Shown here: one piece after another, positions 35,745 through 46,090 of the stretch
Position numbering within the stretch: position 1 is the stretch's first letter
Layout of the letters: each line of letters begins with the position of its first letter
DNA from: Coenobita brevimanus
Taxonomy: Eukaryota; Arthropoda; Malacostraca; Decapoda; Coenobitidae
Assembly: GCA_032717465.1 (NCBI GenBank)
Contig: CM064655.1
Span: 22,655,422 to 22,719,421 of the forward strand
Direction of reading: 5' to 3'
Length of the DNA: 64,000 bases
The notes under the pieces: generated by a model
Told to the model about the DNA's origin: nothing
The model's database searches: none
Seen by the model: the letters and a program-made list of their open reading frames with translations, nothing else
Program-made: the position numbers and the translations under genes

Positions 35745-38700
35745 TCATGTAATATGACCCTTAGCCAAGAGTTCCCTCCATAGTTCTCGAGAACCCTGTG
35801 CTGCGGCCCTACTAGGTCGCGCCTCTTGACCCGTTTGATCTTCACCATTCTCTGGATCCGGAGTGGCTGCTAACTCAAGGGGTACCAGTTTATCAATAGT
35901 TTTTATACTGGTATGTCCCCTGCATTTTATTTTTACGAGTCTCAGCACCCTTTCAGAATCTGGGTGTGTGGAGATCACTTTAGCTAATGGCCACTGGGAT
36001 CTTGGCTGTTCAGTCTTCATTAAGACCACATCTCCTATGTTAATAACTGATTTGTTGCTGGCAGCTTGAGCTCCATAGAACCTCTCGCGTAGGCTCAAAA
36101 GATACTCTTCACTCCAATGTCTATTCCAAGTATCCAGCACCCTTTTCAGACGTTGATATCCCTCCCGAAGGTGTTGTCCTAAATCATTATTTTCTATGTT
36201 AGGATCATCAACTTCTTCTTGGATATCCACACAAGGCATCGGATGGAGCTTCCTGCCATATAACATGTGAGCCGGTGTTAAAGCCTCTAGCGAGTCGCTA
36301 GTGTCATCTTGATAAGTCAAGGGTCTGTTATTAATCCTGGTTTCAGTTTCAGTTATTACTGTTCTTAAATCTTCTCTCGTGATCTTAGTTCTATGTAATG
36401 TTTTCCTCAGGCAGTTCTTGACAATACCAATCATTCTTTCGGTAAATCCATTTTGCCATGGAGCTCTTGGAGCTGTGAACTGCCAAATACAATTTCGGAT
36501 TCCCAGCGCCGACTTAACCTTTGGGTCGTTCATTAGGTTCAACAGTAAAGGTGATGCTCCAACGAAATTAGTTCCGTTGTCGCTTGTTAACTTGCCAGGA
36601 CAAGACCTTCTAGCGGCAAATCTGCGAAAGACATTGAGGAATGTCTCTGAGCTTAGGTTTTCCGCTAATTCTAGATGGACTGCCCTTGTGTAGGCACAAG
36701 TAAATAAACAAATGTAAACTTTATGGGGAGTTTCCTCACCCATAACAGTTATAGCCCGTGTAGTCCACTCTTGTTATAAGGAAGGGCCGACTTATGTTCA
36801 CCCTATCCTTCGGTAGGGCTGGTGGTCCTGGGTAGGTATAAGATCACTGCTCATACCTCCTACAAATGATGCAGTTTTTGAGATATTTTTTAATAACCTG
36901 TCTACCCTTAGGAATCCAGTACCTTTCCCGAATTTGGGCTAAGGTCTGCGGTACACCTTCATGGAGAGTGGAATCATGGGCTTCCTTTATAATAAGTTGT
37001 ACAAAGTATCCACTCTTAGGTAATAAAATGGGATGTTTGGTTTGGATGGGCAAGTCAGCCTTTACCAATCGGCCACGACATCTTATCAAACCTTTTCCGT
37101 CTAAGAACAAGCCTAAATTCTTCATCAGCTTATTCCCTTTTTCAGTGTCTTGGCCTAAAAGTTTATATATTTCCCCGTAAGAATTTCCTTGTACTCTTTT
37201 CAGCCAGTATTCTAGGGGATCTAATTTCTGAAACCCCACCTTCTTATTCAAAAATTCAACAACCAATTTAGTAGTATTTAGAATTTGTCTTATTGACGAG
37301 AATCGGCTGATGTCAATTACTTCTGGTTCAGGTACTATAGGATCCAAGTTCACTGCACTAATCTCAGCAATACTGTACTGTTTCTGTTCAGGCCAATCCT
37401 TAGTGAGTAACCATTTAGGACCTTTAAACCACAAGTTATCTTTGATCAGTCTCTTTACGGTCGAACCTCTCGAGAGCAGATCAGCTGGATTTTGTTTGGA
37501 GGATACATGCATGAAATTAAATTTGGAAGACAGCTCTTTAATAGTCTTCACTCTATTACGGACGAAAGGAATTTTGCTGTCTTCCTTCCCTATCCAGTAA
37601 TGACAAATCTCACTGTCAGTCCATATGTAAATGTCCTCAAACTGAGTATCAAGAGTAATGGTTATATACCTGGCCAATTTAGTTCCTACTTCTATGGAAG
37701 CCAATTCCATTTGAGGTAGGGTTCTTTCTTTAATTGGCGCAACTCTGGCTTTGGACATTATAATCTTACTATCCTCTCCTGTTGCGCAATAAGCTACTGC
37801 TCCATAGGCCCTTTGAGAAGCATCACAAAATATGTGTAAGTGCGACTTCTTATTACTGTTTATTTTCCTGGGAATACATATGCTTGATGTAGTTTCAAAC
37901 TCCTTTTTGATCTGTTCCCATTGTTTCACATATGTCTCACCTAATTCAGTGTCTCAGTCTAACTTTTCTCGCCAAGCCTCCTGTACTAAACATTTGCCCC
38001 TAATAACTATAGGACTGACCAATCCTAATGGGTCAAATAGCTTGGAAACCTGACTTAACAAGGACCTCTTGGTGAGAGTGACGTCAGAGAACTTAATTGG
38101 TTTCAAACTTATTACATCAGCTGTTGTATCCCAGTTAAGACCTAACACATTTTGAATTTTGGGAATGTCAGAATCTGGATAGTCCTCTTGTATTTTATTC
38201 CTCAAAAGCGGTGAATTTGTATTCCAGCTCTGTAACGGCAAATTTGCCCTCCCACACTCGGAATTGGCTATTTCATAAGCCTTCAAAGCTTCCGATTCTG
38301 TATCAGCAACACCTTGCAAATTATCCATATAAAAAGCCTGCCCTATTTCTGGACATTTGACATTTTCAAAATGATGCTTCAAAGTGTTGCAAAGTAGGAA
38401 AGGACTAGCACAAGAGCCAAAGAGCACCGATCGGAAACAGTAAGTTTTCAATGGACTATCCTCATTTTGAGGATCATGAGGCCAGAGGAATTTTGTAAAT
38501 TTCCTATCCTCATCTCTCAGTCCTATTCTGAGAAAAGCCTTACTAATGTCTGCTGTGTAAGCGTAAGGTTTCTCTCTAAATCTTAGTAACACATTCCCTA
38601 ACTTCTCTGTTAGTGTAGGTCCAGAGTACAGGCAATCGTTCAAGCTAGCTGATCCCTTGGACGCTTTACTACTACAGTTGAATATTATCCTTATGGGAGT

Positions 38701-39654
38701 AGTTACTGAATCCTTGCTTACAGCATGATGTGGTAAGTAGTGTCCTTCTTTGTGGTTAACAGGGTATTCTACCTCTTCTATAAATTTATTCTTCAATTGA
38801 TCCTTTATAATATTATCATATAGGATCAGATGTTCTGGTTTATCTCTCAACTTTCTTAGAAGAGAATTTAACTGACCTTTAGCTGCTTGGTAATTTGTTG
38901 GTAACTCTGAATGGTTTAGTTTCCATGGTAATCCTACCCAATACTGTCCATCCTTAAATTCCACAGACTGATTATACAAGTCCAATGTTATTTTATCTTC
39001 AGGGGTTGGTTCCTCAGAGTGTATTCCTACACTGTCTAGGTCCCACAGTTTGTGTACAGGTTCAATGTTTTCATCCAACAAGTCATTTATCTGAGTAGGT
39101 TCTAATTTTGCACCTATTCTAGCTACCATCAATGACTGTGTGGGGGTAACAAAAACTGAGTCTACTAGTTTGGCCTCTCCTTTAACTTGTTTTGGAAAAG
39201 GCAACTGACCCATAATAAGGTTACCTCCTGGACCTTTGAACAACTGTACCTTATTCCTTTTGAAAGTCCTATGTAGGAATCTTCCACAATAATGAGAACC
39301 AATTATCATTTTTATGGGACTCACAGTATCTGATTCAACATTCTGTTTAGCCAACTTTATCCCTGAGCTTTGCAAATGATCAGAGGTTTCCTTCAATCCC
39401 TTTATGTATATACTTGTCTCCATATTATCAAGCACAGCTGCTGTTATACGGCATTTATATCTGCCTAATTGTATTACAGGTCTAACTAAATCAAAAGACT
39501 GAGCCTTCCTAGTTGTTAAGAATCCTGTAATGGCTAGATTTACCTTGCCGATAACTGGTAACTTTAATTTCTTCACAATGTCTGCAGAAATGAAGGTTTT
39601 CTGAGCACCCGTATCAAACACGGTACATACTAATTGGTTTCTATTCTCAAACAT
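35745..39654 (-). pseudogene. BEL/Pao Pol: protease, RT, RNase H, integrase; stop codon, frameshift and altered RT active site
   Basis: The retropepsin motif FDTGAQKTF starts near residue 13. The RT follows, with IIFNCSSKAS, ADISKAFLRIGL and LFGSCASPFLL. The active-site box reads YMDN at 38320-38331, where YVDD is the family norm, so the second catalytic Asp is lost. The frame stops at a TGA at 37954-37956 but stays open in the same phase to 36844. That part covers RNase H (IFCDASQRAYGA, WTDSE) and the integrase HHCC finger (HEGVPQTL ... CIICRR). A further stop and a one-base loss near 36762 separate the first integrase Asp (VDYTG) from the rest. The rest has Asp in SDNGTNF and Glu in NGFTERM about 46 residues later, then a DUF5641-like C-terminus ending at 35745. 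Not functional as read. Confidence 0.9.
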
Positions 39655-41018
39655 CTGCTATTGGTACTGCAGCTGGCATTACTAATGGAGCATTCCCTTT
39701 TGCAAATGTCATATTGACGCTTGCAGGTTTAGGAACCTCAATTCTCATCCTAGGGCATAAAGCACTATGATGATGATCTTTTTTGCATTTAAAGCAAAGA
39801 TTTAATTTAGTCTTACAGTCCGCGGCAGTATGTTCGGAGTTCATACAGATTATACAACACCCCAGTTCCTGAAGCTTCCCTACTCTAGAAGCATAATCAG
39901 GGTAGTGTTGACAAAATACACTGGAATGTTGCTCACCACAAAAGACACAAACTTTCCTGTCTTTTACCATGGAAGGTTTTATTTCCTTAATATCCTCAGC
40001 GTGTCTATTCCTTATCTTTAATACTTTTTCCTCGGCCTTTGTGGAGCTAAGGAAAGTACCTATCTCTTCTTTAGGCACATAGTTTGTCTTCTCTGACTTA
40101 ACATTCCCAATCAGTTGGTTAATGGGTTTTTTCTTTACATCAGTCTTCTGTTTGACCTCAGTAATGTTTAATGTTCCTTGCAAATGTTTACAGAGTTGCA
40201 TCAAGCCTTCCTCAATCTCTTCACAGGAGAAATTATCCTTCTGGTACGTACCATACAAAGCATCCTTGGTTTTCGGTGGTAGCTTTAAGGACACAATTCT
40301 TGAAAGCACCCAATCTGATGTCTTAATATCTTCGTAAGTACCTAAGGCCCTTAATTTACAACTTATTGCAATTCTAAATTTTTGCAAGGAATCAAAATCG
40401 TGCCTAGGCACGGGTAATTCTATTAGAGCCTTTACTAAATGATTTATAACTTGTTCCCTGTCTTCAAAATTTTGTCTAAGGATGGTCAAAGCCACCTCAT
40501 AGTTATTTTCTTCTACTGGTAATTCTTTTATCAGTTGATATGACCTGTCCTAACAAATAGGTAAGTTTGGTGACTTTAGGGAGATCTGTTCTATCGTGTA
40601 CCAAATATCTGAACTGATCCCAGAAGGATTTCCAGTTCTGCTCCCCATCAAATTCCGGAAGCGTTATTTGTGGTAACACAGCTCTACTCTGCTGTGCCAC
40701 AACTTGTGTTTCCGCGGCAGTGTCAGCTAATTCTGACTCTAGTGTCTTTACTACAGTTAAGTATTCTTCTAATTTGTCTTCAAACTTCGTAGTTTCTGAC
40801 TCTAAGAGTTCCTTATTCTCAGCCTTTACTATAGCCGCTTCTAAAGTTAAGTAACTCTCTTCGTACTTATTCCATCGATCTTTCAGGATATTTAGGAGAC
40901 TATTTATTCTCTCCTTGGACAGAGGTATTTGGTCCAACGACTGGTTACAATCATTTATGGCTCTAGTTACCCATCCTGCCTTACTACTAGAAGATCTTTG
41001 CAATAAAGAAACAGACAT
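39647..41018 (-). pseudogene. BEL/Pao Gag (DUF1759-type) with three zinc knuckles, one frameshift
   Basis: Starts at ATG 41016-41018. A coiled-coil-like N-terminal part is followed by LPEFDGEQNWKSFWDQF (DUF1759 signature, DNA about 40615-40665). The phase changes near 40540 and the frame continues from 40495 to 39647. The C-terminal part has Cys/His clusters CVFCGEQHSSVFC, CCIICMNSEHTAADC and CFKCKKDHHHSALC, RNA-binding knuckles typical of BEL/Pao Gag. Its stop lies a few bases past the first codon of the Pol frame (39654), so the two frames overlap by 8 bp. It would form the capsid-like particle. Confidence 0.85.
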
Positions 41019-41331
41019 GTTGACGGAGTTCTAATTTAATAATTTAATTATGAATTCCAACCACAATTTTACCTCAACTTAGTAATGATTTGATTATTTT
41101 AAATTTTGAAGAGGGTAGAGATTAAGTCCTCATTGTGCACATTATCCTCTCTCCCAATTTCGAAATATTCAATACAGCTCAGCTAATTATTTAGTTTAAT
41201 TTTGAGGAGTGTAGGGATTAGGTCTATAATTTCAACCTATTCCCCAGGGTTATTAAACCTCTAGGGTTTTATTTCATCCCCACACTCAATTGCCAAAACA
41301 CCCATATTCCCCGAGCTCAGAATTAATTACC

Positions 41332-41910
41332 TCAATACTCCATAGGCCCACCCATAGCTTGTACAGCATAGAACTCTCCTTTCTTATGTTCTACATAATT
41401 TATAAATTTCTGCAGAACCGCTTCCCTACCATGATGGTTCCAATGTATACCATCAGCTTTCAACATTGCTTGGAAGGGCTTGGCATTAAAATGTATGAAA
41501 TCCCTTCCCTTCCTGGCTCGTTGCAACTTTCGGTTTACAGCTCTGCTAATTAATTTATATGTTCCATAACAAACTGGAGAGCCATATGGCAGGTTCCTTG
41601 GCTCGAGGAAGGTTATGGCTACTGAGGATTTACAAGAGCCCTCTATGGCTCCTACCACTGCTAAAATATCCTCCACTACTTCATTGACCTCCACGTCCTC
41701 ATGGATATCATATCCTCCAAGGAACAGGACCGTACGGTCATGCTTCCAGTCTAGTACGGCATTCAGCCTTTCATCTTCAGAGAAAGCGCTTGCCGTTCCT
41801 CCCGGAGCTCTATAGATACGTACGTCCACGTCTTCCACTTCAACCGAACGTGGTAGTAAACTGTGCCCCACAACAGCAACTTTAAACACATTCAGCGCCT
41901 CGGCACACAT
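41332..41910 (-). CDS. SGNH-hydrolase-like ORF between the PBS and gag of the BEL/Pao element
   Basis: An uninterrupted 192-codon frame starts at ATG 41910, 33 bp inside the 5' LTR, on the element's sense strand. It has the ordered SGNH blocks. Block I is VAVVGHSLLP with Ser17 (GHS instead of GDS). A Gly-rich PGGTA block is followed by a block III-like LFLGGYD at residues 62-68 (Tyr where Asn is usual). Block V is DGIHW with Asp153 and His156 (D-x-x-H). Spacing closely parallels the esterase ORF1 of the CR1 elements in this window. The catalytic Ser/Asp/His are present; the oxyanion Asn is not. A 313-bp noncoding gap with an AATAAA-like signal separates it from gag. Enzymatic function is unproven. 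It could also be a fast-evolving RNA/nucleic-acid-binding relative or a captured ORF1. Confidence 0.75.
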   Translation of the reverse strand: MCAEALNVFKVAVVGHSLLPRSVEVEDVDVRIYRAPGGTASAFSEDERLNAVLDWKHDRTVLFLGGYDIHEDVEVNEVVEDILAVVGAIEGSCKSSVAITFLEPRNLPYGSPVCYGTYKLISRAVNRKLQRARKGRDFIHFNAKPFQAMLKADGIHWNHHGREAVLQKFINYVEHKKGEFYAVQAMGGPMEY

Positions 41911-41920
41911 CGGTTATCCT

Positions 41921-41938
41921 CACTCGGTCGGGGCACCA
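41921..41938 (-). promoter_or_regulatory. Primer-binding site of the BEL/Pao element
   Basis: On the minus strand, TGGTGCCCCGACCGAGTG follows the 5' LTR after four T's. TGG matches a tRNA CCA end. I cannot assign the tRNA species with confidence. A degenerate second copy of this LTR-end/PBS block lies 60 bp away inside the LTR. Confidence 0.65.
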
Positions 41939-41942
41939 AAAA

Positions 41943-42852
41943 TGTGAAAAATGTTGAATAGTTCTGGTAAACAAATCGGGGCCCTCTTTCTTGGCACCAA
42001 AATGTGAGAAATGTTTAATGTATCCAAGTCGGTATCCCTGCCGGGACACAGCTATGCAAGAATTTTCTCGGTACACAACTCGTAGGTCGTTACTCTTCCC
42101 TAAAGTTGTCTAAGTAAATCAAACAAGTCTCATAGAGTTAGGTGAAACGTAAATTAAATTTAACTCACCTACAATACTATCTTCTATCCTATAGCTAATC
42201 CCCCCTTGAATTGGCCAATTCGTAAAGGTTACTTAGCTATATGAAGAGGGAGTGATCGTTAACCGATGACGATGAGGCTGCCTGGTATAGTTGCTTGGGC
42301 AAGCAAGCGTCCTTATGGTGTATATACAATCGTGCTAACTCCACGAGAGCTAGGAGCAGAGTGAGTGAACGTGGCAAGCCCCAACTCTTCATCGAATTGT
42401 GGGTTGCCAACTCTTATTTAATTACAGTACTAAATACAGTTATATTACATCATGATATGTACAGGGCAAATCTAACAAATTAATCTTAGTTCCACTTAAA
42501 CTAAAGTTAGACCAAATATTCCCTTTAACTATGTAAATATCTTAATTCCACATCTGCCTTAACAGGGGAATCTTTCCCTGCTTCCCAAGTCACCTATCGC
42601 GCAGACGCAGTTTAGGTCAGTGGAAAATACCACATAATTACATGTATTTACAATGCATAGTTGTCCACGGGGGTTAAATGCAGTAGCATTTAATTTATCA
42701 ATAACAAGAATTATTAAAGAGAACGTCATTTCTGGGTTATTAAAACCGCTTGAACAATTAACAACAGTCTCTATATTTCCAATGCCTTTAACCAGGGATA
42801 ACTATGATAAATTCAGAGAGTGCAACTGCTCTGGGGGAAAATATTTCCCACA
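41943..42852 (-). repeat. 5' LTR of the BEL/Pao element
   Basis: 910 bp, with a 4-bp insertion (aagt type) near 42111 relative to the other LTR. Near 41991 it contains ggcaccaaaatgtgagaaat, an internal echo of its own end plus PBS. Confidence 0.92.
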
Positions 42853-42857
42853 TGGCT
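42853..42857. repeat. Target-site duplication of the nested BEL/Pao element, right copy
   Basis: TGGCT matches 34802-34806. Directly after it the Ty3-like integrase frame resumes (TRYPEAIP). Confidence 0.85.
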
Positions 42858-45116
42858 ACTCGTTATCCTGAAGCCATTCCACTTAGAAATATCTCAGCAA
42901 AGAACGTGGTTAAGGAAATGCTAGGGTTCTTCACAAAGTTTGGTCTGCCCAAGGAGGTACAGTCAGACCGGGGAAGTAATTTCATGTCAAATGTTTTCAA
43001 GCAGTCTCTGAAAGAGTTGGGCATCACCCAGATCACGTCTTCAGCTTACCATCCCCAGACCCAAGGAGCGTTGGAGAGATATCATCAAACACTCAAATCG
43101 ATACTCAAGAAATACTGTTTGGAACATCAGAAAGACTGGGATAAAGGTCTTCCATTCGTTGTATTTGCCGCAAGAGAATCTCCAAATGAATCACTGGGCT
43201 TCTCACCCTTTGAACTACTGTTTGGCCATGAAGTAAGATGACCCCTTAAGCTACTCAAGGAATCCTGGCTGTCAGAGGAAGATGACGTCAACCTGCTGGA
43301 GTATGTGATGAAGTTCAAAGAACGGCTGTCCACTGCTTTACAGCTGGCGAGAGAGAATTTAGGAGCTGCTCAGGAGAAGATGAAGACTTGGTATGATAAG
43401 AAGTCCAGGTTAAGCCACTTTCAGCCAGGAGATCAGGTTTTGATTCTGCTACCGGTTCATGGGCAACCTCTTCAAGCCAAGTTTAGTGGTCCTTATTTCG
43501 TGGAGAAGAAACTCAGTGATGTCAACTATGTCATCGCCACACCAGATCGTAGAAAGAACAAGCAACTTTGTCACATCAACATGCTAAAGTTATATCACAG
43601 GCAGGACGAAAATAACCCAGTCTGCAATGTAGCTGTTCCTCCCGAGTCTGCAAGTGAAGTTCTCCCATGCAGCATGAGCCTGAGTGATAGTTTGGGGAAG
43701 AATCCTGATATCATGAATGATCTCCAGACTAAGCTTTCTCATCTACATCCAGAGGAAAGGCAGGAGTTTTCAGCATTACTGCAGGAGTACCCGCAAGTGT
43801 TCCGTGCCACTCCAGGAAGAACCACTGTGTTGATGCATGATGTCGATGTTGGAGACGCAAAGCCAATTAAACTGCCTCCTTACCGTGTGAACCCAGTGAA
43901 AGTTCCTCTCATCCAGAAGGAGCTTGGCTACCTGTTGGACCACAAGATGATTAAGCCCTGTCAGATTGAGTGGAGTTCTCCTGTCACTCTAGTCCCTAAC
44001 CCAGGTGGGTCACAGCGGCTTTGCATCGACTACAGACGTGTTAATCAGATAACCAAGACAGACACTTACCCTCTCCCTCGCGTGGAAGATTGCATAGACA
44101 AGATCGGAAAGGCTAGGTACATAAGTAAGTTTGATTTGTTAAAAGGATACTGGCAAGTACCTATGACTGAACGTGCTAGGGAGATCTCATGTTTTGTAAC
44201 ACTAGGAAAGACTTTTGCATGTTCTGTAATGCCATATGGTATGAAGAATGCACCAGCCACTTTTCAGAAGCTCATGAATGTTGTAACAGAGGGTTTGGCA
44301 GGGTGTGTTGTTTATATTGATGATGTATTAATCTTCAGTGACAACTGGAAAGATCACCTATGCCATGTCAGTAAATTTCTTGAGCGTTTGGTTCAGGCTA
44401 ATCTTGTAGCTAATTTATCAAAGTGTGAGTTTGGTTAAGCTAAAGTTCAATATCTTGGGTACGTAATTGGTGATGGACACGTTGCACCACCAGCAGCTAA
44501 GGTTCAGGTTATAAGTGATCTTTCCAGACCTAAAAGTAGGAAAGAGCTGCAAAGATTTTTGGGAATGGTAGGTTATTACAGGAGATTTGTTCTTAACTTT
44601 TCAATTCTTGTATCAGCACTTACAGACCTACTGAAAAAGGGAGTTAAATTTGTCTGGACCGATAACTGTGAATCCTCTTTCAGTAAACTTAAAGCTATCC
44701 TATTAAGTCAGCCAGTGCTCGCTACTCCAAATTTTGCTAAGGCTATTAAGATGGCTGTTGACGCAAGTGATACAGCAGCTGGGGCTGTTTTGCTGCAAGA
44801 GGATGATCAGGGTATTGAACACCCTGTATCTTATTACAGTAAGAAGTTCACTCCACCTCAAAAGAACTACTCAGCTATTGAGAAAGAGCTTTTGGCCTTG
44901 ATTTTGGGTTTACAACATTTTTCATTTTATTTGTGTTCTGGTTTTGACCCCATAGTCATTTATACCGATCATAACCCACTGAAATTCCTTAGTAAGTTTA
45001 AAGATAAAAATCAGAGATTGACAAGATGGAGTCTACTTCTTCAGGAGTATTCATTAGACATACAACATGTCAAGGGGAAAGAAAATGTTATTGCAGATTG
45101 CTTATCTAGACTTTAG
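42858..45116 (+). pseudogene. Pol part 2 of the Ty3-like element: integrase core, GPY/F, RT, RNase H; two in-frame stops
   Basis: The integrase core continues with VQSDRGSNF (second Asp) and GALERYHQTL (Glu). The linker includes a GPY/F-type module (FSGPYFVEKKL, about 43481-43515). The same frame leads into RT: LPPYRVNP, WSSPVTLV, LCIDYRRVN, SKFDLLKGYWQV and catalytic YIDD near 44317. RNase H follows (AVDASDTAAGA, YTDHNPLKFL), ending with IADCLSRL and stop at 45114-45116. In-frame stops at 43239-43241 (TGA) and 44436-44438 (TAA) each look like a single base change. The continuous IN-to-RT frame shows that IN before RT is built into the element and not a rearrangement. It would carry out cDNA synthesis and integration. 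Confidence 0.9.
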
Positions 45117-45177
45117 ACAGATTGTTTTAGAGTAATAAGAAATTTTCTTTGTAATTTTTTTTTTTTTTTTTTTTTTT

Positions 45178-45186
45178 GTGGGGAGA
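45178..45186 (+). promoter_or_regulatory. Polypurine tract of the Ty3-like element
   Basis: gtggggaga directly precedes the 3' LTR and is preceded by a 23-bp poly(T) at 45155-45177. It is the expected plus-strand priming site. Confidence 0.7.
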
Positions 45187-46009
45187 TGCTACATAGCCTA
45201 TGATTTCATCATCCTTTGTATTATTCTAATGTACGGTATGCTGCATGTTTGATCACGATTCGCCTCGTGGCTTCCATAGTGACCAAGCTTCCGTGTTCTA
45301 CCTCACTCCCCCCTTCTCCTCCCTTATAGTAGAGTAAGTCGTTCTTTCTGTTGTTCAGAGCAGGAGTATCAACTCTTTGTCCCCTATGGCTTCATTTGCG
45401 CGTCCTTCTTACAAGTTGTATCAAGCTCTGCCGGCCCCTATATAATGAGCTCAGTCTCTGCATTAATTGCCACTTCGATCTACTCCTCATTTTGTTCACA
45501 TCTCTGTCCTCCCCTGTACAGTTGTTATCATTTTTGTGAGTGCTCAGGAAGTCTCCAACCATCTGGCTGCTGTGTAATTTGAGTATAAGTGTTGTTGCAT
45601 TTTTTCTTGTGCTGTATGGCATAAGGTGTTAGTTCGTGGGCCTGGTGAGGTTTTTGTGGTTCATGTGGAGTTTTTGATGTCAGCCATTATTGATAATATT
45701 TTGTATCTGTAATAATATATCTTGCATTAAATGAGCATTATCCGGTTTTCTCATTTTATCAGGGCTGACTTAGGTGAATTTACTCTTGCTAATTTCGTGT
45801 TAATAGAGGCTATTGCAGTTAACCATATATTTAACCTGTTTTTTGCCATTACATTATCCTTATGAGTCCTGAATGTTTAGTTGTTAGTTTGAGCATTAAA
45901 CTTTAACTTGTAAGTTTACCTAACTCTTTGTTTTGAACCTGGAACTTTGCGGGACAGTAGTCATTTTAGTATTCTCACTTGAAGTGTTCATTATCTCTCT
46001 CTGTTTCGT

Positions 46010-46013
<4 letters not shown>
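45187..46013 (+). repeat. 3' LTR of the Ty3-like element
   Basis: 827 bp from tgctacatagcc (TGC instead of TGT at the edge) to gtttcgtaaca. Confidence 0.92.

Positions 46014-46088
<75 letters not shown>
46014..46088. repeat. (TA)n microsatellite, right half of the LTR-element target
   Basis: (TA)n of about 75 bp abuts the 3' LTR. Confidence 0.95.

Positions 46089-46090
<2 letters not shown>

Larger units (their letters stand above)
34807..42852 (-). mobile_element. BEL/Pao LTR retrotransposon carrying an extra SGNH-like ORF (nested, antisense)
   Basis: The 8,046-bp element on the minus strand has LTRs of 910 bp (5', 41943-42852) and 906 bp (3', 34807-35712). The order is LTR, PBS, SGNH-like ORF (41910-41332), gag (41018-39647), protease-RT-RNase H-integrase (39654-35745), LTR. 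Fused PR-RT-RH-IN with a DUF1759/DUF1758-style layout is typical of BEL/Pao. The SGNH frame before gag is not part of the canonical structure. The LTRs differ at roughly 15 sites by eye. Gag has one frameshift; pol has a TGA stop, a stop/frameshift before the integrase and a damaged RT active site. Confidence 0.92.
31863..46013 (+). mobile_element. Ty3-like LTR retrotransposon with integrase upstream of RT (Gmr1-like order), interrupted by a nested element
   Basis: The LTRs at 31863-32685 and 45187-46013 are about 98% alike by eye and have TG...CA ends. The internal order is PBS, gag with zinc knuckle, integrase zinc finger and core, GPY/F-like module, RT, RNase H, PPT. Without the nested BEL/Pao element (34807-42852), it is about 6.1 kb. 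IN before RT is unusual for Ty3/Gypsy (normally RT-RH-IN) and is known from the Gmr1-like group; the SCAN-like gag fits that group too. There is no visible protease. Frameshifts in gag and two stops in pol make it defective. The flanks are (TA)n, so the target duplication cannot be delimited. Confidence 0.88.

Noticed and set aside
35863..40337. Plus-strand frames within the BEL/Pao pol region
   Set aside because: Antisense shadows of the minus-strand Gag/Pol genes.
32767..45116. Reading the integrase-first order as a rearranged composite of two Ty3 elements
   Set aside because: IN, GPY/F and RT are in one continuous frame between matching LTRs, and the only break is the BEL insertion with its own duplication.
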